64,000 bases of DNA from Glebionis coronaria (Eukaryota; Streptophyta; Magnoliopsida; Asterales; Asteraceae): the NCBI GenBank assembly GCA_025667525.1, contig JANFOE010000050.1, positions 1,488,001 to 1,552,000 of the forward strand. The letters are read 5' to 3'. The notes under the pieces were generated by a model. The model was not told the origin of the DNA, ran no database searches, and saw only the letters and a program-made list of their open reading frames with translations. This document shows positions 34,544-46,475 of the stretch, in pieces. Made by a program: the position numbers and the translations under genes. The number at the start of each line of letters is the position of its first letter. Within the stretch, counting starts at the first letter, position 1.

Positions 34544-36108
34544 ATCTTCCCCTAGTTGATGTCGGCAAAACTCTTTGTGTATCTCTTGTAAGTTGTACAT
34601 CATCTTCAAATTGCTTCCCCTCAATTATAGCATGTATGTCTTCCCCTTTTTGTCACATCAACAGGGAAGTAAACAATGTATGCAATCTTGAAGATTCTCC
34701 AAATGTAGCTCTATGTAATGATCTTGAAGAAAAATAAATATAATATTCTTGATGTAGAAGTAGAATAACCCAACCTTGTGTTCCATGTGTTGTACTATCC
34801 ATGTGATGAAGAACTTATAGAGAAGATATAAGTAGACCTCGATCCCATTGCCAAAATCCTCATCCTTTGTGAGGCACTGAGCACGATAATGTAACTCCTT
34901 CAAGTGATAGCAACCTTACCTTGCTAGATATGACAAGTCTTCATCACCAAACATTTAAAGCACGAACAAGTTACCTTAAAAGTCAGTGGCTAGAAGTGCA
35001 TGACTTTAAGATATGATAGAACACAATCTCGCGAAAATCTTCTTCAATCATCAAACTTACCATAAGAATTCTTCCCCTTAAGCCAACACCTCTTCATGAC
35101 GAATTTAATGAAATAACATCTTCATACCATATGTAAAAGTACTTGATTGGATAACTCTTTCGCAAGGCTATCCCGATTACATAGTTTAAAATATCCATCA
35201 AATTCCCAGAAATAGTTGCTAACTCGCATTAAGATCATTAATCCCTTTTAAAAATATCTGAGCCATAAATATCAACTTGATATTCTAAATAAAAAAGGAG
35301 ATTCTATGTACCTTCGTGTGTAAATTCCTCCTTTTTATGTGCTAAAAACGTACCAATTTTCTCAAACAGCAACTATTCCTTTTGCTGTCCAATATCCTTC
35401 ACTGTCCAAGATATCAACACTGTGTGTTGTCCAATATCGGACAACACTTATCAGCGTTGAAAAATGTATATATCAGACAACAAGTGTCAGCGCTTCCCAA
35501 CAGCGCTTAACTTATTCCTGTCAGCGCCAACTTTGTACCTGTCAGCGCCTGACCATCAGCGTCTCATCCATGCCTTGTCAGCGTCACACCCACATCTATC
35601 AGCGTCTAAATAACATATGTCAGCATGTAATAGATCTAGGGTTTTATAAACCCTAAATCATGATTTTATGTGAGAACCATAAACTGCAGTGAACTTTGAC
35701 ATCGAATATCTTCTTCATGAGAGCTCAGATCGAAGATCACTTCGGTTAGATCCTAGACACAAGTGTCAAGAACCTACAGATCGAATTTCACGACAATCCA
35801 ACGGTTAACGAAAGAGAAATCGTGTTTTTACTATTACTGTTCACAGAAAACAGCATATGACCACTGCTGACTTTGACGCTTAATAACTTTTTCTTGGGGT
35901 AGATCTCGACAATCCCTCCGGTGGATATCTAGATATATGTGTGTAGAACACACACAAAAAATTTCGTGGCGATCCAACGGTTCAATAAAAAGTTATGGCC
36001 TTCTGAATACTGCTGCGCACACAAAAACGTCCAGAAAAACCCTAGACGGATTTTTCTTTTCTTCTCGATACACGAACACCTTGTTGGTCCTAGCATCACG
36101 AGCCACGA
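34544..36108 (-). ncRNA. Non-coding interior of N2
   Basis: No coding domain. On the minus strand the leader beyond the PBS shares GATGCTAGGACCAACAAGGT-like sequence and CCGTTGGATCG with N1. The 3' half shares ACTTGAAGGAGTTACATTATC. Between them (35440-35640) is a dense run of TGTCAGCG motifs. It probably serves as the genomic RNA of a protein-less element. Confidence 0.65.
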
Positions 36109-36121
36109 GGCTCTGATACCA
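36109..36121 (-). other. N2 primer binding site
   Basis: The minus strand reads TGGTATCAGAGCC, a 13-base match to the initiator-Met primer site, two bases from the LTR. Confidence 0.9.
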
Positions 36122-36123
36122 AT

Positions 36124-36705
36124 TGTGGAAACCTTGGTTTCCGGATCTTTTAAGCTACTAGGAATGATCATTGTTCATATGATTAACATAATCAAAGCGG
36201 AATTAGAACAACAACCATTAACAAGGTGTTTAGGGCACAATACACATGAATTAAAACAATCGGGTTGCTCATTATATTAATAATAAACAACCACTAGACG
36301 TGTATACATTAATCCCACGTCTAGTGCAACACACGCTTTAGGTTTACATTGTGAGTATGAATTATGAAAACCTAATAACCCTTGGTTCCTTTTATAGTGT
36401 AAGGATTAGGGTTTTACAAGAGATAAGAATAAATAAAACATGTAAATCTTCTATTTAAATAAACTTATGCAGAATATATCCTGCATGTTTATCTAAATGG
36501 AAGCTTCCATTTAGATACTTTGTCTACGTTTCTGTCAATGCTTGGATTGCATGTGACAATGCTTGGATTGCACATGACAATGCTTGAGCCATCAACGCTT
36601 AGTTTGCTCTTGTCAACACTTAGATTGCTCTTGACAACGCTTAGACAATATCTTCATGTTTTCTTCGTTTTTGAGTTTCTGCCACATCAACTTTTTGATC
36701 CAACA
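36124..36705 (-). repeat. N2 5' LTR
   Basis: It pairs with 33963-34543. TATAAAAG (minus) is at 36389-36396. It contains a perfect 28-bp palindrome at 36490-36517 where the other LTR has a different, shorter hairpin. The CACTAGACGTG inverted repeat is at 36292-36326. Confidence 0.88.
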
Positions 36706-36710
36706 TGTTA

Positions 36711-39700
36711 AACCTTCTTAAGATATCTATTTTGATATCCAATTTGCTTTTCGACCATCTGTGATTGGATGCCTTGAAAATAGTCTATAGACCATTGTGT
36801 AACTCAATGTGTCACTAAAAAGACTAAAGGACATCGTGTGAGTCACACATCTCGAAGCATTTCTTGAATCCGTGTTGATTAATATCGTGGGTTTTCGTGA
36901 CCTTGATTGACCTTTATGTCACCGTTTTATGCTACACTCGAATATCGATTAAATATTACTTCATTGACCATTCTACGTTTCGATTTTGAAATTAAAACGT
37001 CCGTTTGTACCTTGAAACCATCATTGTCATATTGAGATTCATCCCCTATTATGTGGCGATTGTCTGGAATACGATTCTACTTCTATAAACTTGTACCCTC
37101 CCTTTTCATTAAACCTCCTCGCCCAAGAGTGCGACCCGTTAATATTCCGTTTCTTTCTCGGTACGTCTTGTGATTTTGGAAAATCACGCCACCAAGAGAC
37201 CTTCCTGCATTGCATCTTGCAATCGAGGACACGGATGTCATGCGTCGTTTTTTATTTCTTATATTTTCGTTGGTATTCTTGAACCATTTCTATACTGTGT
37301 TTTCTTTACATGATTAATTATACAGTTTATTCTTTTTCGTCTTTACGGAATCCACAAGTCATGTGTGTACATAAATTTCGAGTCATTATTAAGTTCGATT
37401 AAATTTCGAGTTGTGTCGAAAGATATACTTTGCACAGAAACTTTACAGAAAATTTAACAGTGTCAAGAAAATATTTTTATAAGCTTTAGACATAAAAATA
37501 TGTTTCTACTTGTTGAGATATTCTTTTAGGACATAAAATTTGACCCGTAAACCATAAAAACGAGCAAGTTACGCTCATTTGAAATTGTAAAATTTAAGAA
37601 TTTACTTTCTGCATATTTCAAAAATATCATTTTATTGACAGATTTAATGCAAGGGCTTTTTCGTCCATTTTTGATCCGTTTCAAGTCTCGAGTAAACCTA
37701 GAAAGTTGTTCAAAACATCGTTTTACATCATTGCATCAGACTTCGAGTCTTAAAAATATTATTTAGCAAGTTAATGGGTCTGGTCAAACCCAAAAGTCAA
37801 AGTTGACTAAAAAGGGTTAAAACTGATAGAAGTTAAAAATATGGTTTGAAGCATTTTAAGTTCGTGTGAGCTCGTAAAATTTTAACTAATGATATTTTAC
37901 AACCATGAAACATTGATTACGTTTGAAAACGTTTACAAATAGTAACTTGAGCTCGGTCATACATAAATCTTGAACTATTAGGAACCAAGTGATTTGATAA
38001 ACTGATGTTCTACTTTCTTAAAAGTGTATTTTGTCAAATGAATTACGATGTTAACACATTCGGATTCCTTACTCCTTTCTTTTATTTATGACTCATTCGT
38101 CATTCTACATCTCCTTTTCTTTGTTTCTATCGTACCGCTAATTTGGGCCGAGGTTTGAAGATCTTGCTTTCATATCGTTCGTTATCATCTTGACACGTGT
38201 CTCTTAACGATTCCTGCTAAACCTCTTGAAACCTTATCACCTTGTAACCATTTCATTGATTGTCTCGAATTACTCTTTATCACCCTCATGTAACCTACTC
38301 GCTATTTTATAAGTTACCATATAAACTCAAATTGGTATTGCTTGTAAATCATTTTATAAAATGTTCCACTTGGGCCTTATGAAATATTTGAATGTTATCT
38401 TACAAAATTAGTTTATATTAATTTTATAATGTATTCTCAAAAATTGTTCTACATTGGTCTTGTTAAGAACTCTTGTAACAATAAAATGGTTGAATTAAAT
38501 ATCTAGCCAATAACTTAGTGGCGAAAAGTTTCATAAATTATTCTGATTCCTGCTTTTACAAATGACATTATATACATATTTTAAATCATATGATATGTAA
38601 TATTGGTTTGACGAAGCTGAGCATCGCATTGCTAGCCCTAAATTATGCATGGCCTGATCACCTATGCGTAATTTAGAAGAAGCCGTGCAAGGCCGAATAG
38701 TAGTCACTTTAAATACTTGTCCAGGAACCAACTTTTTACTTGTGTTTCTAAGAAAGTTAGATAAATGAAAATTGTGAAAACTTTTACATCTTATGCGAGT
38801 AGAAACAGTTCGCGACATACACATATGAACCCTTATCTTTTCTTGAACAAATTACATACCTCAAGCACATATTTCCATATTCAACGATCTTTGTTTTACC
38901 TGTTACCTCATCTTCCTTCGTGATATAATTCTCGTTACCACTTGTCTAATTTCTTACCATTGATACCACACTTGAAAGTTTCAATGTTTTTATGCTAATT
39001 CATCGACCGACCTTCTCTATCTATTTTGGTAGACCATCGAAACGTCTCTGCACACGGATAATGACGTATGACTGGACGTGGACGATAATTTCGTGTAATT
39101 GTCATGATATGTGTTAGACACTATCGTCTTGAAATTCATTTGTGTGAATCATGTGTTGATTTTGCCTTTCATTGCTAATGTTGTTCATTTTACTGGAATT
39201 CCTCTCAAGTGACTTCTTAATAATTTTCTATCATTCGAAAATTTATTGTGTGACTTTTCTCTTTCGATCGTGTATCGACCACCGAGAACTTAATAAGCCG
39301 TTGTTGGTGACACCAACTGCACTCAAGAAGTGATGACTTGCTATAATCATTTGTTTCTTATTATTTTTATCATCGACGCGTCTATTCTATCGTGTTTGTT
39401 AAGAATTGATACGACTTACGTCTTATTCCCTTGTGTTATTGCTCGCATACAAATTGTTGACCTTTATATGTTTCATATTCGTTGCTGTCTTGTCACCTTT
39501 TGAAAACCAGAATATGTCAAGATGTATCTTTTAAAGTAATTGATTTTATCATACTTTACTTTCAATATAATGAAATTATTAAATTAATTTATAATTTTTA
39601 ACAAAGATTCTAAATAACATGGAAAAGCTGATGTTCAATAATGATAACGATGAACTGAGTTACTTTTGGCTTTGTAATCCTGATCAAGAAAAAGATATAG

Positions 39701-40246
39701 CAACAGCTTACTCACTAAATATAGATAGTTTGATTTTAAATCACTACACCTTGTAAAATTTTCTTTTAATCAAGAAAATATTTAAACTGAGTTTTAAAGT
39801 TATACCAAAATCCTAGACAACTGATTGTGACAACTTGTATTTTAAATGATCATATGTAATTCATTTTTCCCTTCTATTTCGCTTGTAACTAGATTCTTAC
39901 ATTTTCATATTATCATGTTTTACATGTTGCGCGATTTGTAAATCCTTGTTGATTACCAATCCTGATTCATTTTGGCGCACTTTGTCCGTTTAAGCGATTC
40001 TTGTGTTCATTCTTGTTAGATTTTCGTACGTATTTCTAACAATTCTATCTCTTGAATATTTCTCCGTACTGAAAGATCATTATTCTAATCCGAGTTTGAA
40101 AATTTATTCGAAAAGGAGCTAAGAAACTGAAGCGTAGTGATATCCAATCGTGAAGGTACATCGTGGTGTAGAAATTACCTAGGAAGCAATGAATTTTTTC
40201 TACACTTTGTACCTCCTCTCGTTTGCATCTCCTACTGTTTCCAAGA
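36711..40246 (+). other. L1 interior, right part
   Basis: About 3.5 kb of AT-rich DNA without protein-like frames. I recognise no gag, pol or host gene. It reads on to the L1 stem-loop and polypurine tract. Long absence of coding signal on both strands supports L1 being a gene-less derivative. Confidence 0.6.
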
Positions 40247-40284
40247 GAACTCTGAGGGACCAGAGTTCCTTTAGTGGGGAAGAC
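40247..40284 (+). promoter_or_regulatory. L1 pre-PPT stem-loop and polypurine tract
   Basis: GAACTCTG-AGGGAC-CAGAGTTC (40247-40268) is a perfect 8-bp stem, followed by CTTTAGTGGGGAAGAC and the LTR start. The same arrangement is in L2 and T1 with different stem bases. Confidence 0.7.
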
Positions 40285-43196
40285 TGTAAGAACCCGTACT
40301 TTCACAACATTATTTTATTCTTTTATTCATGCTTCTTGAATTTTCCAACGTATTACATTTTCTTGTATTCTTATATGTAAATCCTGAGATCATGATAATT
40401 TTAATAAATTATACTTTTCAAGTATTTTCTGATCATTGATAAATACTTTATCTGGAATTATAAAATTATTATTCTATTTTTCCATAATTAATTTAAATCA
40501 AAGTTTTTGATTTAAAATCATCCGCGTGCATTTTACAACGAGTTTACTCAAAATCAATGAACAACGAGAATTTCTAGTGATCGCGATACCGACGAATGCC
40601 CAAAATTTTACATTTATTGATTGTTTTGATAATTTATATTTTCGACGATTTCGTTTTAATTACGTAATAAGTCGTGTCGGGAAACCATAATATCATAATT
40701 ACGATGCGTGTTAACTTTTGAAAAGTATTTTAACGAAAACCCGAGCCCCGTAAATATTTCCAATATTTACCAATATTCATTTTCTACCCTTTAAACTATT
40801 AAATTTCTTTTTAGTCCAAAGGTTTCAAATTTGGCAAAACTAGTCCCTCCACTACCACATATATACATTCATTTTTCTCCACTACACACACATATACTAA
40901 ATTTATAAAAAAAAACACAACATCACCTCCTTCCCCACCCCTTTTGCCGTCAACCTCCACCCCAAAACCATCTTGGATCTTCTATTGTTACTTTGATTTA
41001 ACAAAATCTAATCAAAGACCACTTCATAGAATTGAATGGTGATTCCAAAAATTTAAAAATCTTACACATGCAACTACTTTTTATGTTTTTATGATTTTAG
41101 GGTTATGATGATTCTTGATCATCGAATATGTGATGATCATGGCTAGATTATCATGTTTTGATGTTAAAAAGATAAAGTTTTTTATTTTTGATTTTTTTTA
41201 TGCATGCAAGTGTTTTAGGAGTGTTTGGTTGATGGGTATGATAGTAGGGTAATTCTAGAGGTATGGAAATGATTAGATTTGGTTGGAAAATTGATTTGGC
41301 ATGATTTCTAAAAGTGTATATTACATCAATGAGTACAAGTCTTTTTTTCGTGGGTTTCAGATTTGATATAGGCTGAGATAATTTTATTTTGTTGTAGAGT
41401 TATCAGAGACGCTCGTTTTAGTATAAGATAGAGCTTCTAACTCATTACGGATCAAAAGTTATGCTAGTTTTAGTATTCGTGTACCGGGAGACGCAAATCG
41501 GCACAATCCAAAATTGTGGCTGATTTTGGGTCAACTCTCGGGGACTTTAGGTATGGTTAGAAAGTAGATACTACTGATTTTCAAAGTTCATAAACCTTCT
41601 ATGATGAGTCTAGTAGTAGGATTAAAAGGCGGATTGTCAAGATTATACTTTTAAAGTGGTATAAACAGTTTTATAAAACAAGTACACAATCTGTCACAAA
41701 TTTGGAGTCGAGTAAAGTGTCGAGCTGATGGGTTTTAAAGTATGAACTTTGGCTCAAATTTTGGCAGGGTCTTATAAAGGTTATACGTGACCTTGACACC
41801 AAGTTTCATCTAAAACGGACAAGTCTAGATAGGGTAGATCGGTGTGTACATTTGGAGTGTACTTGCTGATTGTATTTTGGACACATAGTTCAATGCTCGT
41901 GTGGCGTGAGTTTGAGTATTCACTATTGGACATGGTGACTTACTTAAGTGTTTAGTCATTATATAAATGACTTAGCTACTGGTCCGAGTAAGGTAAAGGG
42001 ATAGTTTGACTTACGTTGACTTGGCGTCGTATGATGGGTCAATTTCAATTATACAAGTGTTTAAACGAGTAGCGTTGAATTAATGGGATAGTGTGGATTC
42101 ATTTGGTTCGTGTCAATGGTTTTGAAATATGAATACTTTGAAAATATTTAAAGTCTTATTATACATGGTATACAACGATATTTGAGTTCGAGTCTTAACG
42201 CGCGCCCTATTTTGATAGGTTGCGGTTTTCGTGTTTCTCGGGCATCCATATCGTCGGTGATCGTCTCATTACCATTGTTTCAACTCAGTTGTTGAGTACC
42301 GTGATTGACTTACCTTGTGGCTAAGGTGAGATCATAGCCCCTTTTTACTTATACATGGTTTCTAAACACGGGGGAAGATTTTACATGGTGGAACACAACC
42401 ACTTAAAAACTGTATGCTATCCAGAACTTGTATGCTATCCAGAACTTGTATGCTATCCAGAACGTGCATGCTTTCCAGACTTTCGATATTATTATTGCTT
42501 TTTAGTCTAGCCTTGAGTTTCCTCTCCTGATCATGAACCGTTTATTAATCATGTTACCAAGCGCGAATGTTGTGGGTGGATCCATCGGGATTGACCATCC
42601 CCGTCCCGATTACCTTGACGCACTAATATTTGTTTATACTTGAGTATTTAGGCTGAATACTCCCTAGAGGAACTTACATTGAGTTAAGCTTCAGTTCATG
42701 AACTGAACAGCAATAATAATAATAGTTCGGACTATGGTTGACGTATATAACTATTTTCCCTACTACGTGTTTACAAATGAATGCTTGTGTTCCACATCCT
42801 TATTGCTAAACCTATGAATATCACTCAACTTTATGTTGACGATTTAACATGTTTAACCTCAGGTATTATTACTTAGCTTTGCTTGGATTGGAGCCCGTAG
42901 GATATTATCGCAGCTTGGAGATTTCTGTGTAGATTTCGACCTTGGTTTTATCTAAAAACCGTCACAAGATTTTTCTGTATTTTTGGTAAATAAGTGTTAT
43001 AAATCATGACAAAACAATAAATCTTTCTGCATATAAAACTCTGGGACCTATGTTTAAAACTCTGATATTTTATGATGTAATGTACATGTTTTTATTACGT
43101 CAGCTTGGTGTCAACTGTAATTCATTGTTTCTTGTACCATGACGTGTTACCCCCTCGTTGCCTAGTTGTTCCATGTCAGATTCTGGGGGTGTCACA
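40285..43196 (+). repeat. L1 3' LTR
   Basis: 2912 bp, paired with 18949-21867. It ends GGGGGTGTCACA. The TATA box has decayed to TATATACATT (40860-40869). The donor-like site reads AAG|GTGAGATC (donor at 42326) and the acceptor-like CCTCAG ends at 42862. Confidence 0.88.
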
Positions 43197-43808
43197 GAAA
43201 ATATACTCATTTATTCCAAGAACGAACAAGAACACGGGGAACACCTTGCACAAGTACTAAAGGTACTCAAGGAGAAACAGCTTTACGCTAAATTCTCCAA
43301 ATATGAATTATGGATTCCCAGAGTGCAATTCCTTGGTCACGTTATTGATTGTGACGGTATTCATGTAGATCCAGCAAAGGTCGAATATGTCAAAGATTGG
43401 GTATCCCCAAATCACCGACGGAGATCCGCCAATTTCTAGGCCTTGCCGGGTACTACCGTAGATTTATTGAAGATTTTTCCAAAATAGCTAAACCGATGAC
43501 CAAACTCACACAGAAAAGAATGAAGTTCGATTGGGGAGAAAAGGAAGAATCAACTTTTCAGCTGATCAAGCAGAAGTTGTGTAGTGCACCTATTTTAGCC
43601 TTACCTGAAGGCAACGATGATTTCATTGTATATTGTGATGCTTCACACAAAGGTTTGGATGTAGTACTGATGTAGAGAATGAAAGTGATCGCCTATGCTT
43701 CAAGAAAACTAAAGAAGCACGAGAAGAACTACACCACTCATGATCTAGAGCTTGGATCCGTAGTATTTGCTCTAAAAATCTGGAGACATTACCTTTACAG
43801 AACAAAGT
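43197..43808 (+). pseudogene. T1 RT C-terminal part and start of RNase H
   Basis: It continues directly from FIDD: ILIYSKNEQEHGEHLAQVLK, LYAKFSKYELWIPRVQFLGH and IHVDPAKVEYVKDW, then a frameshift near 43412 and PTEIRQFLGLAGYYRRFIED. RNase H follows with ILALPEGNDDFIVYCDASHK (catalytic Asp), a TAG at 43673-43675 where Gln is usual, then [33 protein letters not shown] and RHYLYRTK. L2 enters after AAAGT, between RTK and [10 protein letters not shown]. The two bases of TSD decay at the left edge changed DD to E-N. Confidence 0.9.
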
Positions 43809-44464
43809 TTTGACAACCGTGGTTTTGGGTTTGTCACTTGGTCTTACTTTTAGGTTATTTTATGTGTGCTTACTTGAATTGTGTGTTTACGTGTTTATTT
43901 TGTGTGAACGAGGTTGGTGTGGTTATCGTTTATGAGTATAGAGTACTCATAAGTAAATCGAGGAACGGTTATTTCATGTTCATGAGCTCACAAGTGGTGA
44001 CTATGAAATGAAAATGGTGATATATTGGTGTTTACGTATACGTATAAGTATTATAGTAATAGATTTTTTTAGGATTTACGGTTTAGCATTTAGAGGTCTC
44101 GGGTGAGGTAATTATCCATATGAATATTTTTCGGGATGGTTTTAAGTCATTTAGGACTTAGTTATAAAGTTTATTTCAAAATTTGAGATTTTTTATAAAA
44201 GTGTATATTTTACGTCTTTTACGGTAAAACGCGTAAATTTGACTAGTTTTACGGTTTTGAGGTTTTGGAAGCTTTAGGAGCTGAAATAAATTAAGGAAAA
44301 TTAAGGTAATATTATTAACATAATATTAAATAATAAAAATAAAAAAAAACGAATTTATTGGGTGTTTGGGTCGGTTTAGACGCACCAAAGAAAGAGAAAA
44401 AGGGAAAAAGGGAAAAAATAGGAAAGTTGGGTGTTATACTTGGACTAGGATTTTATGTACACAC

Positions 44465-44472
44465 TATATAAG
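44465..44472 (+). promoter_or_regulatory. TATA box of the L2 LTR
   Basis: TATATAAG after GTACACAC. An identical copy lies at 48999-49006 in the 3' LTR, so both promoters look intact. Confidence 0.65.
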
Positions 44473-45778
44473 GTTATCTAATAAATAAAAAAAACATAAA
44501 TCCCTGGAGACAAAGAAAAATTTGTGGGTTTCATATAGGAGAATTAGGGTTCTTCAAAAAAATTAGGTTTTCTTCATCTTCCATTGATTTAAGGTAAAAA
44601 CCTTCATTAACCTTTTTAATTAAATTGTTTTTATGTTTAATTAATAATTCTTATGATGGATTAAGGGTTAGGGTTTATATAAAAACAGTAGATTAATGAT
44701 GTATTAATCATAATATGATGATCATATAATCTAGGGCTTGTATTAGAAGGGTTATAGGTGATTAATTAGATCAATTTGTTTAAAACCCGTTTTTAAAAAC
44801 TGGGCAGAATTTTGAGCCTATTGTTTTGATCATATCTCGAGTTCTAGGAACATTCAAGATGCGATCAAACTAGCCCTGGATAGGTAATTGAGTTGTATTT
44901 CTAAATCAAGAAACGAGAACTAAATTGGAGGTCGGGAAGTGGGTCAAAAACAGGTTACAACAGTCGAAGGTCAAAACAGTTTTGAATTCAGCCTGTTTTC
45001 TTTTTAAGTTTTGGGTTGTTTGGGGTACTTAGGGTTGCATTGGGATCTTCTCACGAACATGAGAGATGGTTTATATATTGTAGTAAGGATCTGCACTTGG
45101 GCTAAGATTGTGGTTTAGGGTAAGACCCTCTAATGGTAATGAACTTTTCATACGTTTAAAATCAGTGAATTCTAGATAGGTAGCAATACATAAACATATA
45201 TCTGGGCCTTAACAGTAGCTTTAAGGTTAGGGCAAGTGGGAGGTTTTATCTAACATGTATAAAAGTGTGAATATTCCTTTTACAGAAACTATGGGTATGT
45301 TTAAGTGGACGTTTGACTTAAAGTTTTGAGACCTAAAACTGGGACTGTTTTGTGTAAAATTATGAACGGGATAGCTATTAAACTTAACCAAGTTAGGGAC
45401 TTGTTAAGGAAGGGTAATGAGGTGATTAGAGCTTAACAATGAGGTAATTATACGGGAATAGACTAGATGTCCATCATAGGTTGATGAGCCATCTTAGTGA
45501 TTGGTTCGTGTATTAATTTCGTGTTTTTGGTTTGTTAGCTTGTTGCTAGTGCGAGGACTTGTGAAGAAGCTATCAGGTGAGTTTCATAGTCCCATGTTTA
45601 ATATTGATTTTGACTTCTAGATGGGATGGAAGAGACACTGTGTTGAGTTATTTTCTAAATTGATGTTGTGAATGTGTTTGTGATTTGAGATGGACTTTTG
45701 TGTACATTATGTGATTAACTGCTATGTGATTTTTTATTGTTTATGATTTGGATCGAGGGACACGTGCCGTCTCAGTTA

Positions 45779-45873
45779 TTGTGGTTTGACAAGGTAGTGG
45801 CCTTGTGGTATGACAAGGTAGTGGCCTTGTGGTTTGACAAGGTAGTGGCCTTGTGGTTTGACAAGGTAGTTGC
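45779..45873 (+). repeat. 24-bp tandem repeat in the L2 5' LTR
   Basis: Units of GTGGTTTGACAAGGTAGTGG plus CCTT, about four here and about three in the 3' LTR (50313-50382). This accounts for most of the length difference between the LTRs. Confidence 0.85.
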
Positions 45874-46463
45874 CTTGGGATAGGTACATAGTGTGATCAT
45901 CTATGGTACCATGTTGTTTGGCAAGGTAGGAGCCTTGGATTTTGGTTTGGAATGATTGATCTTGAATGCTAGTTGTTAATACATAATTGTAGCACATTGT
46001 CCATATGTTGTTGTATTGATGGTTGTTGTTCACAGCTTGTAACTGATTTGGCGTTGGAGTCTAAACCTATGACTCTCACCAACTTTATGTTGACGTGTTT
46101 TAGTGTCTCTTTCAGGTGATACTATGGTTAAGCATGAGAACATAAATGGCTAGGATTGGAGAAGCTTAGGAATGCATATAGAAGGAGAATCCCCGTTTCC
46201 TTCTTAGTTTTTATTTTTTCTTTTAATAAGTAATACAGTCGCACACATATATTTGTTTGGTTATGTTATTTGTTTGTCTTGGGTAAGCGGTAGGACTGTT
46301 ACCTACTTACCTAGACTCATGAGTCTGATGAGATATTGTCATGACTTTGTGTCTCCATTTTATGACATTTCTTATTTCATATAGTTATCTCTATAGACAC
46401 GCCATGTTGTGATGATATCCATACGTCGCGCCCCATATTCCGCCATGGTAGGGTGTGACAGAA

Positions 46464-46475
46464 TGGTATCAGAGA
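46464..46475 (+). other. L2 primer binding site
   Basis: TGGTATCAGAGA starts three bases after the LTR end, an initiator-Met type site with one change at its end. Confidence 0.85.

Larger units (their letters stand above)
33963..36705 (-). mobile_element. N2: non-autonomous LTR element related to N1
   Basis: Two LTRs of 581 and 582 bp (33963-34543 and 36124-36705) surround a 1.58-kb interior without any ORF of note. PPT (minus AGGGGAAGAT at 34544-34553) and PBS (36109-36121) are in place. TGTTA follows the right end (36706-36710) and precedes the left end (33958-33962), although the left copy is also natural S1 LTR sequence. The leader and 3' region match N1. The LTRs differ at about ten positions by eye, so it is older than N1. 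Confidence 0.88.
18949..43196 (+). mobile_element. L1: large gene-less LTR element inserted in the T1 RT active-site codons
   Basis: Long LTRs (18949-21867 and 40285-43196) bound it. A PBS follows the first, and a stem-loop plus polypurine tract precedes the second. Its own interior (21868-22495 and 36711-40284) has no gag-pol, so it is a LARD-like non-autonomous element. The flank GACGA on the left matches GAAAA on the right at three of five bases, and the next bases on the right continue the T1 codons (ATACTCATTTATTCC). S1 and N2 are nested inside. The two LTRs differ at several positions per 100 bp, so the insertion is older than N1 or L2. Confidence 0.88.
43809..46460 (+). repeat. L2 5' LTR
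   Basis: It starts TTTGACAACCGTGG, where the 3' copy has the regular TGTGACAACC. It ends GGGTGTGACA. TATATAAG is at 44465-44472. 24-bp tandem repeats are at about 45779-45870, the donor-like CAG|GTGAGT at 45574-45582 and the acceptor-like TTTCAG ending 46115. Confidence 0.92.

Noticed and set aside
35339..35656. 105-codon ORF in N2
   Set aside because: Produced by reading the CAGCG motif repeats; opposite in strand to the element.
33963..36705. DNA transposon or MITE because of palindromes
   Set aside because: Direct LTRs, PBS and PPT identify an LTR element.
45776..46033. 85-codon minus-strand ORF with HYLVKPQG repeats
   Set aside because: Translation of the 24-bp tandem repeat in the L2 LTR; found again at 50310 for the same reason.
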